Source: Aeromonas rivipollensis
GTDB lineage: Bacteria; Pseudomonadota; Gammaproteobacteria; Enterobacterales; Aeromonadaceae
NCBI RefSeq assembly: GCF_010974825.1
Contig: NZ_JAAILA010000007.1
Coordinates: 248,001-312,000, forward strand
Length of the DNA: 64,000 nt
Direction: 5' to 3'
This document shows, in pieces, positions 25,654 to 35,679 of the stretch. How positions within the stretch are numbered: the first letter of the stretch is position 1; every line of letters begins with the position of its first letter. The notes beneath the pieces were generated by a model, which ran no database searches, was not told the DNA's origin, and worked only from the letters and a program-made list of their open reading frames with translations. The translations under genes were made by a program, and so were the position numbers.

Positions 25654-26607
25654 TCACTCATCTTCCGGGGTGGCAGGATCCCGTTTGGCCCTGGGGTGGG
25701 CGCTGTCATACACCTTGGCCAGATGCTGGAAGTCGAGGTGGGTATAGATCTGGGTGGTGGAGAGATCGGCGTGGCCCAGCAGCTCCTGCACCGCCCGCAG
25801 ATCGCCGGAGGACTCCAGCATGTGGGTGGCGAAGCTGTGGCGCAGCTTGTGGGGATGAACGTGGGCATTGAGGGCCTGCTTGTTGCCCCAGCCGTCGAGC
25901 CGCTCCTGTACCGAGCGGGCCGACAGTCGCTGCCGGCGCTTGGAGACGAACAGCGCCTCCCCCTCTTCCCCCGCCAGCAAGGGCCGCACCTTGAGCCACT
26001 TCTGCAGCCACTCCACCGCCATCCTGCCCATGGGCAGCACCCGCTCCCGCGACCCCTTGCCGGTGACCCTGAGCTGGCGCTCATCGAGCTTCACGTCCGC
26101 GAGGTTGAGCCCCACCAGCTCGGCGAGGCGCAAGCCGGAGGAGTACATCAGTTCCATGATGGCGCGATCCCGCACCGCCAGCGGATCCTGCTCGTCGGTG
26201 ATGTTGAGCAGCTGGTACATCTCGTCCACGTCGAGGTTTTTGGGCAGCGGCCGCCCCTGCTTGGGGGTGACGATGCCGCGGGCCGGGTTGGCAGGGAGCC
26301 GCCCCTGGCGCACCTGCCAGTCGCAGAAACTGCGCAGGGCAGAGACCTTGGTGGCGAGCGATCGGGGGGCCAGGCCGGCCTTGTGCATCCGGGTCACCAG
26401 GCTGCGCACCTGGCTCGCCTCGAGTCGGGCCCAGTCATCGACCCCCAGCCTGACCAGCTCGGCGGCCATGGCCTCCAGATGGGCCTGATAGTTGCTGCGG
26501 GTATGAGGGCTGAGCTGGCGCTCGACCCTCAGGTATTCGATAAAGGCGGTGAGTTCCCCCGCCAGGGCGGGAGGCAGGGGGGCGGCGGGGAGGGGTGCCT
26601 TAGCCAC
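25654..26607 (-). CDS. xerC: tyrosine recombinase XerC
   Basis: A 317-residue recombinase that, with XerD, resolves chromosome dimers at dif. Residues 15-105 form the SAM-like N-terminal domain ([19 protein letters not shown]). The catalytic domain holds the Arg in [13 protein letters not shown], the Lys in VTGKGSRER, HxxR in [12 protein letters not shown], His in [12 protein letters not shown] and Tyr in YTHLDF. It overlaps DUF484 by 8 bases. The C-terminal tail ending ATPEDE is slightly longer than in E. coli and is repeated downstream. Confidence 0.95.
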   Translation of the reverse strand: MAKAPLPAAPLPPALAGELTAFIEYLRVERQLSPHTRSNYQAHLEAMAAELVRLGVDDWARLEASQVRSLVTRMHKAGLAPRSLATKVSALRSFCDWQVRQGRLPANPARGIVTPKQGRPLPKNLDVDEMYQLLNITDEQDPLAVRDRAIMELMYSSGLRLAELVGLNLADVKLDERQLRVTGKGSRERVLPMGRMAVEWLQKWLKVRPLLAGEEGEALFVSKRRQRLSARSVQERLDGWGNKQALNAHVHPHKLRHSFATHMLESSGDLRAVQELLGHADLSTTQIYTHLDFQHLAKVYDSAHPRAKRDPATPEDE

Positions 26608-27280
26608 GAACCAGCTCGGGCAGACGCAGTTGCAGCAGACGCCCCAGCTGACCCAGCAGCAGGGTGTCGTTGTGGGGGGTGAAGTGGCTGGGATCCGAGC
26701 TGGCGAAGGCCAGCACGCCGAGATCCCCGAGCCGCATCAGGGCCACGGAGTTGACCAGCACGTCGCTGCCAAACAGCGCCTGCTTCTCGCTCTGGTTGAG
26801 CCGGCCGAAGTAGTAATCCGTCCCGGGCAGCCGCTGGCCCAGCAGCTGGTCGAGCTGCTTGCCGTCCGCAAGGAAACGCTGCTCGGGGCCAGTCAGCTGG
26901 AATTTCTTCGGGCTGAGCCAGAGCCGCAGGCCAGTCAGCCGCAGCCGCTGCACGAAGGCCTTGCCCATCACGGCGCTCAGCTCGAACAGGGTCTGGCAGC
27001 CATACAGCTCGCCATAGAGATCCGCATAGACCCGGAAAATCCGCTCGTTCTCACTGGCGATCCCCATCAGTTCGGTGATCTCCTGCTCCAGCTGCTCGAT
27101 GCGCTCGCGCTGTCTGTCCAGCTGGCGCTCCACCAGGGAGATGGTGCCCTTGTGCTCATGGGGAATGCGGATCCTGTCCAGCATGGCCCCGTGGCGCTGG
27201 AAAAACTCGGGGTAACGGGCCAGGTACTCCAGCACTGTGGCTTCGTCCATCAGTGATTCCTGCCGTTTGAGTTCGCTCAT
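26600..27280 (-). CDS. DUF484 family protein (YigA-like)
   Basis: A 226-residue protein of the DUF484 family, always found between dapF and xerC in gammaproteobacteria. Residues 10-45 hold the conserved [13 protein letters not shown] segment, residues 48-75 form a coiled coil, and residues 80-220 resemble a GAF-like fold. No biochemical function is established. The overlap with xerC implies translational coupling. Confidence 0.88.
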   Translation of the reverse strand: MSELKRQESLMDEATVLEYLARYPEFFQRHGAMLDRIRIPHEHKGTISLVERQLDRQRERIEQLEQEITELMGIASENERIFRVYADLYGELYGCQTLFELSAVMGKAFVQRLRLTGLRLWLSPKKFQLTGPEQRFLADGKQLDQLLGQRLPGTDYYFGRLNQSEKQALFGSDVLVNSVALMRLGDLGVLAFASSDPSHFTPHNDTLLLGQLGRLLQLRLPELVRG

Positions 27281-27365
27281 AACTTGGTTGATCCATCCGA
27301 AAAAGGGGCACAGGGCCCCGACATTACCGTTTGGCTGCGCGGAGGACGTCCCCGCTCGATGCCTA

Positions 27366-27508
27366 TCACTCTATCTGGCCGTCGAACACGTGTTCGGCCG
27401 GGCCCGTCATATGCTCGACTGGCCCGCTCACTGGCTTACAACTCTATCTGGCCATCAAAGACATGCTCGGCCGGGCCCGTCATATGCTCGGCTGGCCCGC
27501 TCACTGGC
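27366..27508 (-). pseudogene. two tandem remnants of the dapF 3' end, period 73 bases
   Basis: Copy 1 (stop at 27366-27368) and copy 2 (stop at 27436-27438) both encode [14 protein letters not shown] at the dapF end, followed by stop or Leu-stop. Copy 2 is nearly identical to the gene. Copy 1 differs from the gene by silent changes in T, E, H, V, F and D codons and ends TGA. The exact 73-base period with the gene end (stop 27509) makes a three-unit array. Confidence 0.92.
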
Positions 27509-28339
27509 TTACAACTCTATCTGGCCATCAAAGACATGCTCGGCCGGGCCAGTCATGTAGACCGGCTGACCCGGCCCCTTCCAGGCGATGGTCAGCTTGC
27601 CCCCCGGCAGGGTGACGGTGACCCGCTCTCTGAGCTTGCCCTGGCTGATGCCGAGCACCACGGCCGCACAGGCGCCGGTGCCGCAGGCCAGGGTCTCCCC
27701 CACCCCGCGCTCGAACACCCGCAACTTGATCTCGCTGGCGCTGACCATCTCCATGAAGCCGACGTTGACCCGCTCGGGGAAACGCTCGTGGCGCTCCATG
27801 ATGGGGCCCAGGGTCTCCACCGGAGCATCGGCCACCGAGGGCACCTCGATGACGCAGTGGGGATTGCCCATGGAGACGGCACCGCACATCACAGTGTGAT
27901 CCTGCGCCCGCAGCAGGTAGGTCTTCTCCGCCTTCTGGGCGCGAAACGGGATCTTGCCCGGCTCGAACTGGGGCACCCCCATGTTGACCGTGACCTGGTT
28001 CTCACCCTCCAGCTGCAGGGTGATGCGGCCACGGGCCGTGCTGACCGCGATGCGATCCCGGTTGATCAGCCCCTTGAGGCGCACGAAACGGGCGAAACAG
28101 CGGGCACCGTTGCCGCACTGCTCCACCTCGCTGCCATCGGCATTGAAGATGCGATAGTGGAAGTCGAGCTCGGGATCATAGGGCGGCTCCACCAGCAGCA
28201 GCTGATCGAAGCCGATGCCAAAGTGGCGATCCGCCAGCTTCTTGATGACGTCGTTGCTGAAAAACACCTTCTGGGTGACGCCGTCCACCACCATGAAGTC
28301 GTTGCCCAGGCCATGCATCTTGGAAAACTCAATCAACAT
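27509..28339 (-). CDS. dapF: diaminopimelate epimerase
   Basis: A 276-residue enzyme that converts LL- to meso-diaminopimelate for lysine and peptidoglycan. The catalytic pair is C75 ([10 protein letters not shown]) and C219 ([10 protein letters not shown]), two residues later than in E. coli. It lies between lysA and DUF484. Unusually, short extra copies of its own ends lie on both sides: its 5' end upstream (28375-28436) and its 3' end twice downstream. SD and start ([15 protein letters not shown]) are normal. Confidence 0.95.
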   Translation of the reverse strand: MLIEFSKMHGLGNDFMVVDGVTQKVFFSNDVIKKLADRHFGIGFDQLLLVEPPYDPELDFHYRIFNADGSEVEQCGNGARCFARFVRLKGLINRDRIAVSTARGRITLQLEGENQVTVNMGVPQFEPGKIPFRAQKAEKTYLLRAQDHTVMCGAVSMGNPHCVIEVPSVADAPVETLGPIMERHERFPERVNVGFMEMVSASEIKLRVFERGVGETLACGTGACAAVVLGISQGKLRERVTVTLPGGKLTIAWKGPGQPVYMTGPAEHVFDGQIEL

Positions 28340-28374
28340 CTTTTTTCCCTGCGCCGTTCAGGCCGTAACGAAAG

Positions 28375-28436
28375 TCGCCAACCACCCTGAAGTCGTTGTC
28401 CAACCCCCCATGCATCCTGGAAAACTCAATCAACAT
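28375..28436 (-). pseudogene. remnant of the dapF 5' end
   Basis: From ATG 28434-28436 the minus strand reads MLIEFSRMHGGLDNDFRVV, against [18 protein letters not shown] in dapF (start 28339). One extra codon and several changes are present, and the frame is lost afterwards. Period to the intact start is 97 bases. Translation from this ATG would give only a short peptide. Confidence 0.88.
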
Positions 28437-28500
28437 CGCGCGTTCCTGTCTCACCGTTTATCACGCTCTCACCTGGAGGAACGCTGAAAATCCATATAGC

Positions 28501-29751
28501 TCAAGGCAGCAGGTGCTCGCCTCGCCAGAGGTCGGCGAGCTGCTCCCGCTCACGAATGAGGTGGGCCTGGTCACCGTCCACCAGTACCTCGGCCGCACGG
28601 GGACGGGTGTTGTAGTTGGAGGACATGGTGAAGCCGTAAGCGCCGGCGGAGCGGACCGCCAGCAGGGAGCCCTCGGCAATCGCCAGGGTACGCTCCTTGC
28701 CGAGGAAGTCACCGGTTTCACACACGGGGCCCACCACGTCGTACAGCGCCTTCTCGTGGGTCGTGCGGCTGTCCACCTCTATGATGTTCATCCAGGCGCC
28801 GTAGAGGGAGGGGCGCAGCAGATCGTTCATACCGGCGTCGATCAGCGCGAAGTTGCGAGTCTCGCCGGGCTTGAGGAACTCGACCCGGGTCAGCAGCACG
28901 CCGGCGTTGGCGACTATGGCACGGCCCGGCTCGAACAGCAGGGTCAGATCCCGGCCCGCCAGCTTCTGCTTGAGCGCCTCGGCGTACTCGGTCGGGTGCG
29001 GTGGCTGCTCGGCGCCATAGTTGACCCCCAGGCCCCCGCCCACGTCCAGGTGATGGATATGGATGCCTTCGGCCGCCAGCTCGTCGATCAGCTTCAGCAG
29101 CTTGTCCGCCGCCTCCATAAAGGGATTCAATTCAGTGAGTTGAGAGCCGATGTGGCAATCCACCCCCTTGATCTCGATGTGGGCCATGGCCGCCGCCTTG
29201 CGATAGATAGCGGGCGCCTGCTCTATGGGGATGCCGAACTTGTTCTGTTTCAGACCGGTGGAGATATAAGGGTGAGTGCCGGCGTCTATGTCGGGATTGA
29301 CCCGCACCGAGACGCGCGCCTTCTTGCCCATGCTGCCAGCGACCCGGTTCAGGCGCTCCAGCTCGGCTTCCGACTCCAGATTGAAGCAGAGGATCTCTTT
29401 CTCCAGCGCGAGGCGCATCTCGGCCTCGCTCTTGGCAACGCCGGAGAAGACCACCTTGGCCGGATCTCCCCCTGCCGCCAGCACCCTGGACAACTCCCCG
29501 CCGGAGACGATGTCAAAACCCGAGCCCAGGCGGGCAAGCAGGTTGAGCAGCGCCAGGTTGGAGTTGGCCTTGACCGCGTAGCAGATCAGATGGGGAATGT
29601 CCCCCGCCGCCTGATCGAAGGCGTGCCAGTGGCGCTCCAGGGTGGCGCGGGAGTAGACATACAGCGGGGTACCGTACTGGTCGGCGAGCTGTTGCAGGGG
29701 AAGCTGCTCGGCCTGAAGCTGGCCGTCGGCGTCGTAGTTAAAGTGATCCAA
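28501..29751 (-). CDS. lysA: diaminopimelate decarboxylase
   Basis: A 416-residue fold-III PLP enzyme that makes lysine from meso-diaminopimelate. K61 (YAVKANSN) binds PLP; the glycine-rich phosphate site is GGGLGVNY, and DEC-type substrate residues appear as GPVCETGDFLG. It lies 20 bases after lptM and 160 bases before dapF, the usual order. No LysR-type lysR gene is adjacent. Confidence 0.95.
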   Translation of the reverse strand: MDHFNYDADGQLQAEQLPLQQLADQYGTPLYVYSRATLERHWHAFDQAAGDIPHLICYAVKANSNLALLNLLARLGSGFDIVSGGELSRVLAAGGDPAKVVFSGVAKSEAEMRLALEKEILCFNLESEAELERLNRVAGSMGKKARVSVRVNPDIDAGTHPYISTGLKQNKFGIPIEQAPAIYRKAAAMAHIEIKGVDCHIGSQLTELNPFMEAADKLLKLIDELAAEGIHIHHLDVGGGLGVNYGAEQPPHPTEYAEALKQKLAGRDLTLLFEPGRAIVANAGVLLTRVEFLKPGETRNFALIDAGMNDLLRPSLYGAWMNIIEVDSRTTHEKALYDVVGPVCETGDFLGKERTLAIAEGSLLAVRSAGAYGFTMSSNYNTRPRAAEVLVDGDQAHLIREREQLADLWRGEHLLP

Positions 29752-29771
29752 GGGGGCGGTTCCTTCCTAGA

Positions 29772-29978
29772 TTATTGCGGCGCGGCCTCGGAGGCCGGTG
29801 TGGCGGTCGCAGGCGAGGCGGCTTGAGGTGTACTCTCTGTCTTGGGCTGTGCCGGTGCTTGCTCAGTGGCGGCGGGCTGCTCGGCCGGTGGCATGTAGAG
29901 TGGCCCCGTCAGGCCGCAGGCGGCCAACCCGAACGACAGCGACGCGGCAAACAGGCACTTGGTAAACTGGGTAATCAT
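29772..29978 (-). CDS. lptM: LPS translocon maturation lipoprotein LptM (YifL)
   Basis: A 68-residue lipoprotein with signal LAAC (Cys21), followed by the conserved GLTGPLYMPP segment. LptM helps LptD mature in the outer membrane. The tail after residue 32 is a low-complexity Ala/Pro/Gln/Thr stretch. It is first in the lptM-lysA-dapF unit and faces cyaY across a 73-base spacer. Confidence 0.88.
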   Translation of the reverse strand: MITQFTKCLFAASLSFGLAACGLTGPLYMPPAEQPAATEQAPAQPKTESTPQAASPATATPASEAAPQ

Positions 29979-30051
29979 AATGGTTCGCTGCGAAAAAATT
30001 TTTGGCCCTCTATAATCGCACTCACATTGTTAAAAGCAACAGGATAAACCG

Positions 30052-30366
30052 ATGAAGGATCACGAGTATCACGCCCTGACCGACGCCTTTTTCCAGTATG
30101 TGGAAGACGTTATCGACGAGGGGTATCCGGATATCGACTGCGAGCGAGCAGGCGGTGTGCTGACCTTAAGCTTCGAGAACAAGACCAAGGTCATCATCAA
30201 CAAGCAGGAGCCCCTGCACCAGATCTGGGTGGCCACCCGCGAGAACGGCTTCCACTTCGAGCTGCGCGGTGACAGCTGGATCGACAACCGCTTCGGCGAC
30301 GAGCTCAAGGCCCTGCTGACCCGGGCCTGCACCACCCAGGCGGGCGAGCCCGTCCAGTTCCCATGA
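30052..30366 (+). CDS. cyaY: iron-sulfur assembly protein CyaY (frataxin)
   Basis: A 104-residue frataxin. It binds iron through an acidic first helix (EDVIDEGYPDIDCE) and regulates IscS-based Fe-S assembly. The beta-sheet residues HQIWVATRENGFHFE and the DSWIDNRFGDEL segment are typical. The neighbourhood with lptM-lysA and cyaA is conserved in gammaproteobacteria. Its stop overlaps the next start (ATGA). Confidence 0.95.
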   Translation: MKDHEYHALTDAFFQYVEDVIDEGYPDIDCERAGGVLTLSFENKTKVIINKQEPLHQIWVATRENGFHFELRGDSWIDNRFGDELKALLTRACTTQAGEPVQFP

Positions 30367-31034
30367 TGACAGAGTCTCCCATGATGGATCTGCATCCCCA
30401 GGGCGCCCGTCATGCGGTGATCTGGCTGCACGGGCTGGGGGATTCCGGCGCCGGGCTCGCCCCCCTGGTCGATGCCCTGGCGCTGCCCGCCACCCTGCCG
30501 GTCCGTCACCTGCTGCCCGATGCACCTGAGCGGCCCATCACCATCAACATGGGCTACAAGATGCGCGGCTGGTACGACATCAAGAGCTTCGACGACCCGG
30601 CGGACCGCGCCGTGGAGTCCCATGTACGCGAGTCCGCCGATCGTATCGCCGCCCTGCTGGATCGGCTGGTGGCCGAGGGCTTCGCCCCAGGCAACATAGT
30701 GCTGGCGGGCTTCTCCCAGGGGGGCGTCATCGCCTCCTTCACCGCCCTGCGCCATCCGGCGCCACTGGCGGGCCTGCTCTGCATGTCCACCTATCTGGCG
30801 GCACCCGAGCAACTGGTCGAGGAGATGAGCGAGGCCGCCCGCGCCCTGCCCATCTGCTACATGCACGGCATCTATGATGACGTGGTGAGCCTCTCCATGG
30901 GCTGGGATGCCAAGAACCGGCTGGAGGCGGCGGGCCTCAGCCTGGAGTGGCACGAATACCCCATGCGCCACGAGATCTGCCGACCCCAGCTCGCCGACAT
31001 CCGCCACTGGCTGCTGGCGCGCCTCGGCGCCTGA
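30363..31034 (+). CDS. carboxylesterase/phospholipase family hydrolase
   Basis: A 223-residue alpha/beta hydrolase. WLHGLGDSG is the oxyanion segment, GFSQGG carries the nucleophile Ser, and Asp (YDDVVSLSMG) and His (EYPMRHEICRPQ) complete the triad. Relatives hydrolyse short acyl esters or lysophospholipids. It overlaps cyaY by four bases. A second ATG at 30381 fits the conserved start better and cannot be excluded. Confidence 0.88.
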   Translation: MMTESPMMDLHPQGARHAVIWLHGLGDSGAGLAPLVDALALPATLPVRHLLPDAPERPITINMGYKMRGWYDIKSFDDPADRAVESHVRESADRIAALLDRLVAEGFAPGNIVLAGFSQGGVIASFTALRHPAPLAGLLCMSTYLAAPEQLVEEMSEAARALPICYMHGIYDDVVSLSMGWDAKNRLEAAGLSLEWHEYPMRHEICRPQLADIRHWLLARLGA

Positions 31035-31054
31035 TGTAGCACCACAAATACGAC

Positions 31055-31082
31055 AACGGCCTGCATCATGCAGGCCGTTTGC
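31055..31082. terminator. bidirectional terminator between esterase and cyaA
   Basis: The 11-bp stem AACGGCCTGCA / TGCAGGCCGTT is followed by T-runs and sits between convergent genes. Confidence 0.85.
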
Positions 31083-31126
31083 TTTCATCCCGTTGGCGAT
31101 GTGCCCGGCACATCACCCCGCTTCCA

Positions 31127-33646
31127 TCACCCTACTTCCCGAGCCGCCCCCGGATTGTCACGCTGCGGATTCTGGCTGCGGTAGGGGATCACCTCCAGCT
31201 TGTCGCCCATCTGCACGATTTCATAATACTGGGGCAGGTTGAAGTTGCTGAACTGACCCGCATCGCTGAAACGCTCGTGGCCCGAGGTGTAGAAGCGGTT
31301 CACCCCCTGCACCAGCTCATCCTTGTTGCCGGCGAAGTGCTGGTAGATCTCCACCCGGTTCGCCTCGTCCAGGATATAGATGTTGGTGCCCGCATCCCGG
31401 GTATCGAAGAAGAACTGCACCAGCCCCTCGCTGGCGTAGGTGTCGACTATGCCGGGCAGGTGCTGGCTGTGGGTCTTGTCGAGCCGCAGCGGCAGGTGAT
31501 CCAGCTTGTTGTGGGAGATGTGGCGGTAGAAGTCGATGGCGTTTTCCAGCTTCTTCACCGAGACCCCGCGCCGCTCGAAGAAGATACCGTACTTCTCCCG
31601 GCCAAGGGCCAGCGTCTTGACCAGCTGCTGCTTGTCGCGGGCCAGACGCAGTTCTATGCATTCGGCCACCAGCTGCTGGAAGCGGGTGCGCACCAGGGAG
31701 CGGAAGTGCTGGCTGTAACAGAACACCTCTATCATCTCGGGGGCGGCGGCATCCTGGTGCATCTTGCCGAGTATGGTGGTGAGGGCATCGACCACAGCCT
31801 CCTCCCCCTGGAAGTGCAAGGTGCGGATCTCGCTCCAGGAGTTGCGATAGACCAGATCCACGGATCCCACCAGACACTCCTGGTTGCGACCGAAGGAGAA
31901 GACGTCCGCGGCATTGGCGTCGAACTCGATCACCTGGCCCACCCAGTGGCTGGACGGGTCCGTCTCCAGGTTGAGGAAGATGGAGAGCTGGTGGATCTCG
32001 CAGGGGCGGCTCAGGGCCAGGTTGGTGGCGCGAGGGTACTTGACCGGGAAGGTCCCCGAGAGATCGCGACAAAACTGGTGCAGGTTGTCGATGTGCAGAT
32101 CCGAGCCCTGATTGAACAGGTGCACCCTGGACTGGGGGGTCAGCAGGCCGTTGAAGTAGGCCCAGGCCACCAGCTTGCTGATGTAGCCGTTATATTCGAG
32201 CGGCGCCCGACCTATGATGTCGGCGGGCTCCAGAGAGTGCTTGTAGAGATACCAGCCGGCGCGATTCAGGCGGCCGTGGGGCACCTGCACCAGGCTGAGA
32301 TCCGGCTCGCCGAGATCCGGCGCTATCTTGAGGTTGATCCGCTGCACCTTGCCCGGCAGGCTCTCGAAGGCGGCATAGAGCTTGCGCGACAGTATGCCGA
32401 TATCTTCCGGGTTGATGGACTCGCTGATGTTGTTGCGGCGGGCGAACTGGATGAGGTTGCGGTAGCTCTGCATCAGGGCCTCCAGCAACTCGGCGTAGGC
32501 CACCTTGACGTCCTCGACCTTCCACTCCTGGCGATGATCCAGGTGATGCAGCCGCTCCGGGCTCCAGCCCCAGTAAGCCACCAGCTGGGCCATCTGCTCC
32601 CGGCGCCAGTCCGGGGAGTGCTCCTCCTTCGGGTGGCTCAGGCCGTCGCACACCTTGAGGTAGAAGCAGCGGCGCACCAGATCCAGGCGCTGCATGTCGC
32701 CGATGGATTTCAGGTAGTTGGTCACCTTGTCCAGCATCAGGCAGTAGTTGTCGAGCCGGTAGTGCATCCCCTCGTTGTGCTGGAACCAGTCGCGGCTGGT
32801 CACCGACAGCAGCCGGGTGTTGGGATACTCGTGGGAGTAGGCCTCCATCAGCACCGACTTGAGCACCGCCTTGTAGGGGGAATCTATGCCCTTGTAGAGC
32901 TGCCACAGGGCGGAGCCGAAGTACTCCTCGGCGGGAATGCGGTCAAAGCCCCCCAGATCGAGCCAGTCATCCTGGCTCAACTTGCCGTGGGCAAACAGGC
33001 CATTCACATAGTCGTCGTAGTGATCGTCATATTCCGCAGGCACCAGATACCAGAGCAGCCGCTTGCCCGCGATGTGCATGGCACTGCGGTAGAACTCGTC
33101 GAGCAGCAGCAGGTGCTGGGCGCTGCCGCAGCTCTCCCCCTGCATCTGGGCATCGTTGCGCTGGCGGAACTTGTCTTCGGGGATCAGGAAGAAGTTGAGA
33201 TCGACCCCGCGCTGCTCGGCCCACAGGGAGAGGTGCTGGCACTTCTGCTCCAGCAGGGCGAGGCGTTCCTGGGACAAACCGGCCACGTGACAGACCCAGA
33301 TGTCGAGATCCGAGTGGCAGCACTGACCGATGGAGGAGGTGCTGCCCATGGAGTAGAGGCCCTGGATCGACTTGTCGTGGGTGCTGAGGCCGCCCTGACA
33401 GTTGGCGTTCTGACACAGATCCTGGATGAAGGCTTGTTGAGCCTCGTTGGCGACGAAACTCCAGATACCATGAGGCACGTCCCCTGCCACATAACCTGGC
33501 AGAAGAGGATGATTGAAGTGCAGCATGACAGGCAGCAGTTGGAAGACCTGCTGCCCATAGCGACTCATGAGATCCAACGCTCGTTGCGTCTTGAGACGAT
33601 TCAGCTCGTCGTAGCGCGCCACCAGCGTGTCGAGTTTTACCAGCAA
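31127..33646 (-). CDS. cyaA: class I adenylate cyclase
   Basis: An 839-residue enzyme that makes cAMP from ATP. The N-terminal catalytic domain (about 1-530) has the nucleotidyltransferase motif GSTSSIGQ...SDLDIWV. The C-terminal half is the glucose-responsive regulatory domain with LFFER-like ([10 protein letters not shown]) and INFNLPQ-like ([13 protein letters not shown]) segments. E. coli CyaA is 848 residues and starts with UUG. I chose TTG 33644-33646 because AGGTAGGG lies just upstream and the protein then aligns with the family; a TTG at 33697 lacks an SD. A CRP-like site lies upstream. Confidence 0.92.
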   Translation of the reverse strand: MLVKLDTLVARYDELNRLKTQRALDLMSRYGQQVFQLLPVMLHFNHPLLPGYVAGDVPHGIWSFVANEAQQAFIQDLCQNANCQGGLSTHDKSIQGLYSMGSTSSIGQCCHSDLDIWVCHVAGLSQERLALLEQKCQHLSLWAEQRGVDLNFFLIPEDKFRQRNDAQMQGESCGSAQHLLLLDEFYRSAMHIAGKRLLWYLVPAEYDDHYDDYVNGLFAHGKLSQDDWLDLGGFDRIPAEEYFGSALWQLYKGIDSPYKAVLKSVLMEAYSHEYPNTRLLSVTSRDWFQHNEGMHYRLDNYCLMLDKVTNYLKSIGDMQRLDLVRRCFYLKVCDGLSHPKEEHSPDWRREQMAQLVAYWGWSPERLHHLDHRQEWKVEDVKVAYAELLEALMQSYRNLIQFARRNNISESINPEDIGILSRKLYAAFESLPGKVQRINLKIAPDLGEPDLSLVQVPHGRLNRAGWYLYKHSLEPADIIGRAPLEYNGYISKLVAWAYFNGLLTPQSRVHLFNQGSDLHIDNLHQFCRDLSGTFPVKYPRATNLALSRPCEIHQLSIFLNLETDPSSHWVGQVIEFDANAADVFSFGRNQECLVGSVDLVYRNSWSEIRTLHFQGEEAVVDALTTILGKMHQDAAAPEMIEVFCYSQHFRSLVRTRFQQLVAECIELRLARDKQQLVKTLALGREKYGIFFERRGVSVKKLENAIDFYRHISHNKLDHLPLRLDKTHSQHLPGIVDTYASEGLVQFFFDTRDAGTNIYILDEANRVEIYQHFAGNKDELVQGVNRFYTSGHERFSDAGQFSNFNLPQYYEIVQMGDKLEVIPYRSQNPQRDNPGAAREVG

Positions 33647-33968
33647 TGCCCTACCTATGGGGAAGATAAATGACGCACCAAAACGGGGAGACGTCAAAAA
33701 AGTGTGATCATGTTAACAATGCAAACAGCAGTGGTAAACAAGCCCGCACACAATCACCGGATTATTTCTGGCACGCCCCGTAACGGTATCAGCGGAAAGC
33801 AATAAAAAATAATATTTTCAATTAGTTGCCATCATATAATGAGCGAATGAAAATTAATTTCAGCGACCCTTTTTGAGCTTGGCCCCGCTTTTGCCGGCTG
33901 CGCCATGAAAGCCCCTGCAAAGGGTGGTAAGATCGTTTTCCTCACTAAAGATGAAACAACTGATTGAT
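33647..33968. other. divergent regulatory spacer between cyaA and hemC
   Basis: About 320 bases, AT-rich in the middle. It holds the CRP-like site (33703-33718) and a perfect -10-like TATAAT at 33835-33840 pointing to hemC, with no good -35 at 17 bases. No gene is seen. Confidence 0.55.
33703..33718 (-). promoter_or_regulatory. CRP-like operator upstream of cyaA
   Basis: TGTGA-N6-TAACA matches 9 of 10 bases of the CRP half-sites TGTGA and TCACA. It lies 57-72 bases before the proposed start of cyaA, where it could repress cyaA as in E. coli. Confidence 0.5.
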
Positions 33969-34898
33969 ATGGCAGCCCGAACCCTGAGAATTGCCACTCG
34001 CAAGAGCCCACTGGCCCTGTGGCAGGCCAACTTTGTAAAAGATCGGCTGGAAGCCCTCTATCCCGATCTGCGAGTCGAACTGGTTCCCATGAGCACCCAG
34101 GGTGACAAGATCCTGGACACGCCGCTGGCCAAGGTCGGCGGCAAGGGACTCTTCGTCAAGGAGCTGGAGACTGCCATGCTGGAAGGGCGGGCCGACATCG
34201 CCGTCCACTCCATGAAGGACGTGCCGGTGGAGTTCCCGGAAGGGCTAGACCTGCACACCATCTGCGAGCGCGAAGACCCGCGCGATGCCTTCGTCTCCAA
34301 CCGTTTCCAGCAGATCGACGAGCTGCCCCAGAGAGCCGTGGTCGGCACCTCAAGCCTGCGCCGCCAGTGCCAGCTGCGGGCCGCCCGCCCGGATCTGGTG
34401 ATCCGCGACCTGCGCGGCAACGTCAACACCCGCCTCGCCAAGCTGGATGCCGGTGAGTACGACGCCATCATACTCGCCGCCGCCGGCCTGAAACGGCTGG
34501 AGATGGCCCATCGCATCACCGCCTTCATCGAGCCGGAGCAGAGCCTGCCCGCCAACGGCCAGGGGGCGGTCGGTATCGAGTGTCGCCAGGACGACCACGA
34601 GCTGCACGCCCTGCTGGCACCCCTGGAGCACGCAGAGACCCGCATCCGGGTGCTGACAGAGCGCGCCATGAACCGCGCCCTGCAAGGGGGCTGTCAGGTG
34701 CCTATCGGTGCCTATGCCTTGGTCCAGGGGGACGAGGTCTGGCTGCGCGGCCTGGTGGGCAGCCCGGATGGCACCCAGGTGATCCGGGACGAGATCCGCG
34801 GCCCCCTGGCGGACGGCGAGGCGCTCGGCCACGCCCTGGCCCAGCGTCTGCTGGCCGCTGGCGCCGACGCAATTCTGGCCGAGGTCTACCGGGCATGA
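33969..34898 (+). CDS. hemC: hydroxymethylbilane synthase (porphobilinogen deaminase)
   Basis: A 309-residue enzyme that joins four porphobilinogens to hydroxymethylbilane. C242 (GGCQVPIG) carries the dipyrromethane cofactor, as in E. coli. [31 protein letters not shown] and [10 protein letters not shown] are the standard motifs. ATG 33969 gives the expected start; 33951 would add six residues; neither has a strong SD. It heads hemCDXY. Confidence 0.95.
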   Translation: MAARTLRIATRKSPLALWQANFVKDRLEALYPDLRVELVPMSTQGDKILDTPLAKVGGKGLFVKELETAMLEGRADIAVHSMKDVPVEFPEGLDLHTICEREDPRDAFVSNRFQQIDELPQRAVVGTSSLRRQCQLRAARPDLVIRDLRGNVNTRLAKLDAGEYDAIILAAAGLKRLEMAHRITAFIEPEQSLPANGQGAVGIECRQDDHELHALLAPLEHAETRIRVLTERAMNRALQGGCQVPIGAYALVQGDEVWLRGLVGSPDGTQVIRDEIRGPLADGEALGHALAQRLLAAGADAILAEVYRA

Positions 34899-34944
34899 GT
34901 GCTGTCCTGGCCGGCTCATGGTCACCACCCCGGAACGCCACCTG

Positions 34945-35679
34945 ATGGTCCCCCTGGTGGTGCGCCCGGCCGCCCAGGCCGCCCTGCTGGTGCAGTTGCT
35001 GCGCCAGCAGGGCCATGCACCGCTGTGCTGCCCGCTGCTGGAAATCCGGCCGGGCGACGAGCTGTCCCGCCTGCCCGAACTGCTGCCCCAAACGGACATC
35101 GTCATCGCCGTCAGCGCCCATGCCGTTAAATTTGCTCATCATTTTCTGTTGCAAACTGGTCTGACCTGGCCACATATTGACTACTTTACGGTCGGTCAGG
35201 CCAGCGCGGATGCCTTCAGCGAAGTCGGTATAGAGGCGAGCTGCCCTGACGATCCACGTAGCGAAGGGCTGCTGGCCCTACCCACCCTGCAACAGGTGAG
35301 CGGCAAGCGGGTGCTGATCCTGCGCGGCAACGACGGGCGGGATCTCATCGCCCGGACGCTGGCCTCACGCGGCGCACTGGTGCACTATTGTGCCACCTAT
35401 GAGCGCCACTACCCCGAGCTCGACGGGGACGCATTGACCCGCCACTGGCAGGCAGCCGGCCTCGACAGCCTGCTCATCACCAGTGGTGAACTCCTGCAGC
35501 GGTTGCTGGCACTGGTGCCCGGCCCGCAGCGACCCTGGCTTTATGACCGCCTGCTGGTGGTGCCCAGTCCCCGGGTGGCCGAGATGGCCGAGGGAGCTGG
35601 TTTTACCCGTATCGTGATTGCCCAAGGTGCATCCAACCAGGCTCTGGTGGCCGCCCTGGAACTGAGGAAGATGGAATGA
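34945..35679 (+). CDS. hemD: uroporphyrinogen-III synthase
   Basis: A 244-residue enzyme that closes hydroxymethylbilane with inversion of ring D. HemD is poorly conserved; here the LVVRPAAQAALLVQLLR start and the two-domain pattern with ISGELLQR-like (LITSGELLQRLL) segment support it. Context after hemC and before hemX is the usual one. I chose ATG 34945, which gives the family start; ATG 34918 would add nine residues. Confidence 0.88.
   Translation: MVPLVVRPAAQAALLVQLLRQQGHAPLCCPLLEIRPGDELSRLPELLPQTDIVIAVSAHAVKFAHHFLLQTGLTWPHIDYFTVGQASADAFSEVGIEASCPDDPRSEGLLALPTLQQVSGKRVLILRGNDGRDLIARTLASRGALVHYCATYERHYPELDGDALTRHWQAAGLDSLLITSGELLQRLLALVPGPQRPWLYDRLLVVPSPRVAEMAEGAGFTRIVIAQGASNQALVAALELRKME

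Noticed and set aside
27281-27365. A further gene between DUF484 and the dapF remnants
   Set aside because: No start, SD or family; the stretch is too short and adjoins the repeat array.
31079-33673. Large plus-strand frame opposite cyaA
   Set aside because: The minus strand encodes adenylate cyclase throughout.
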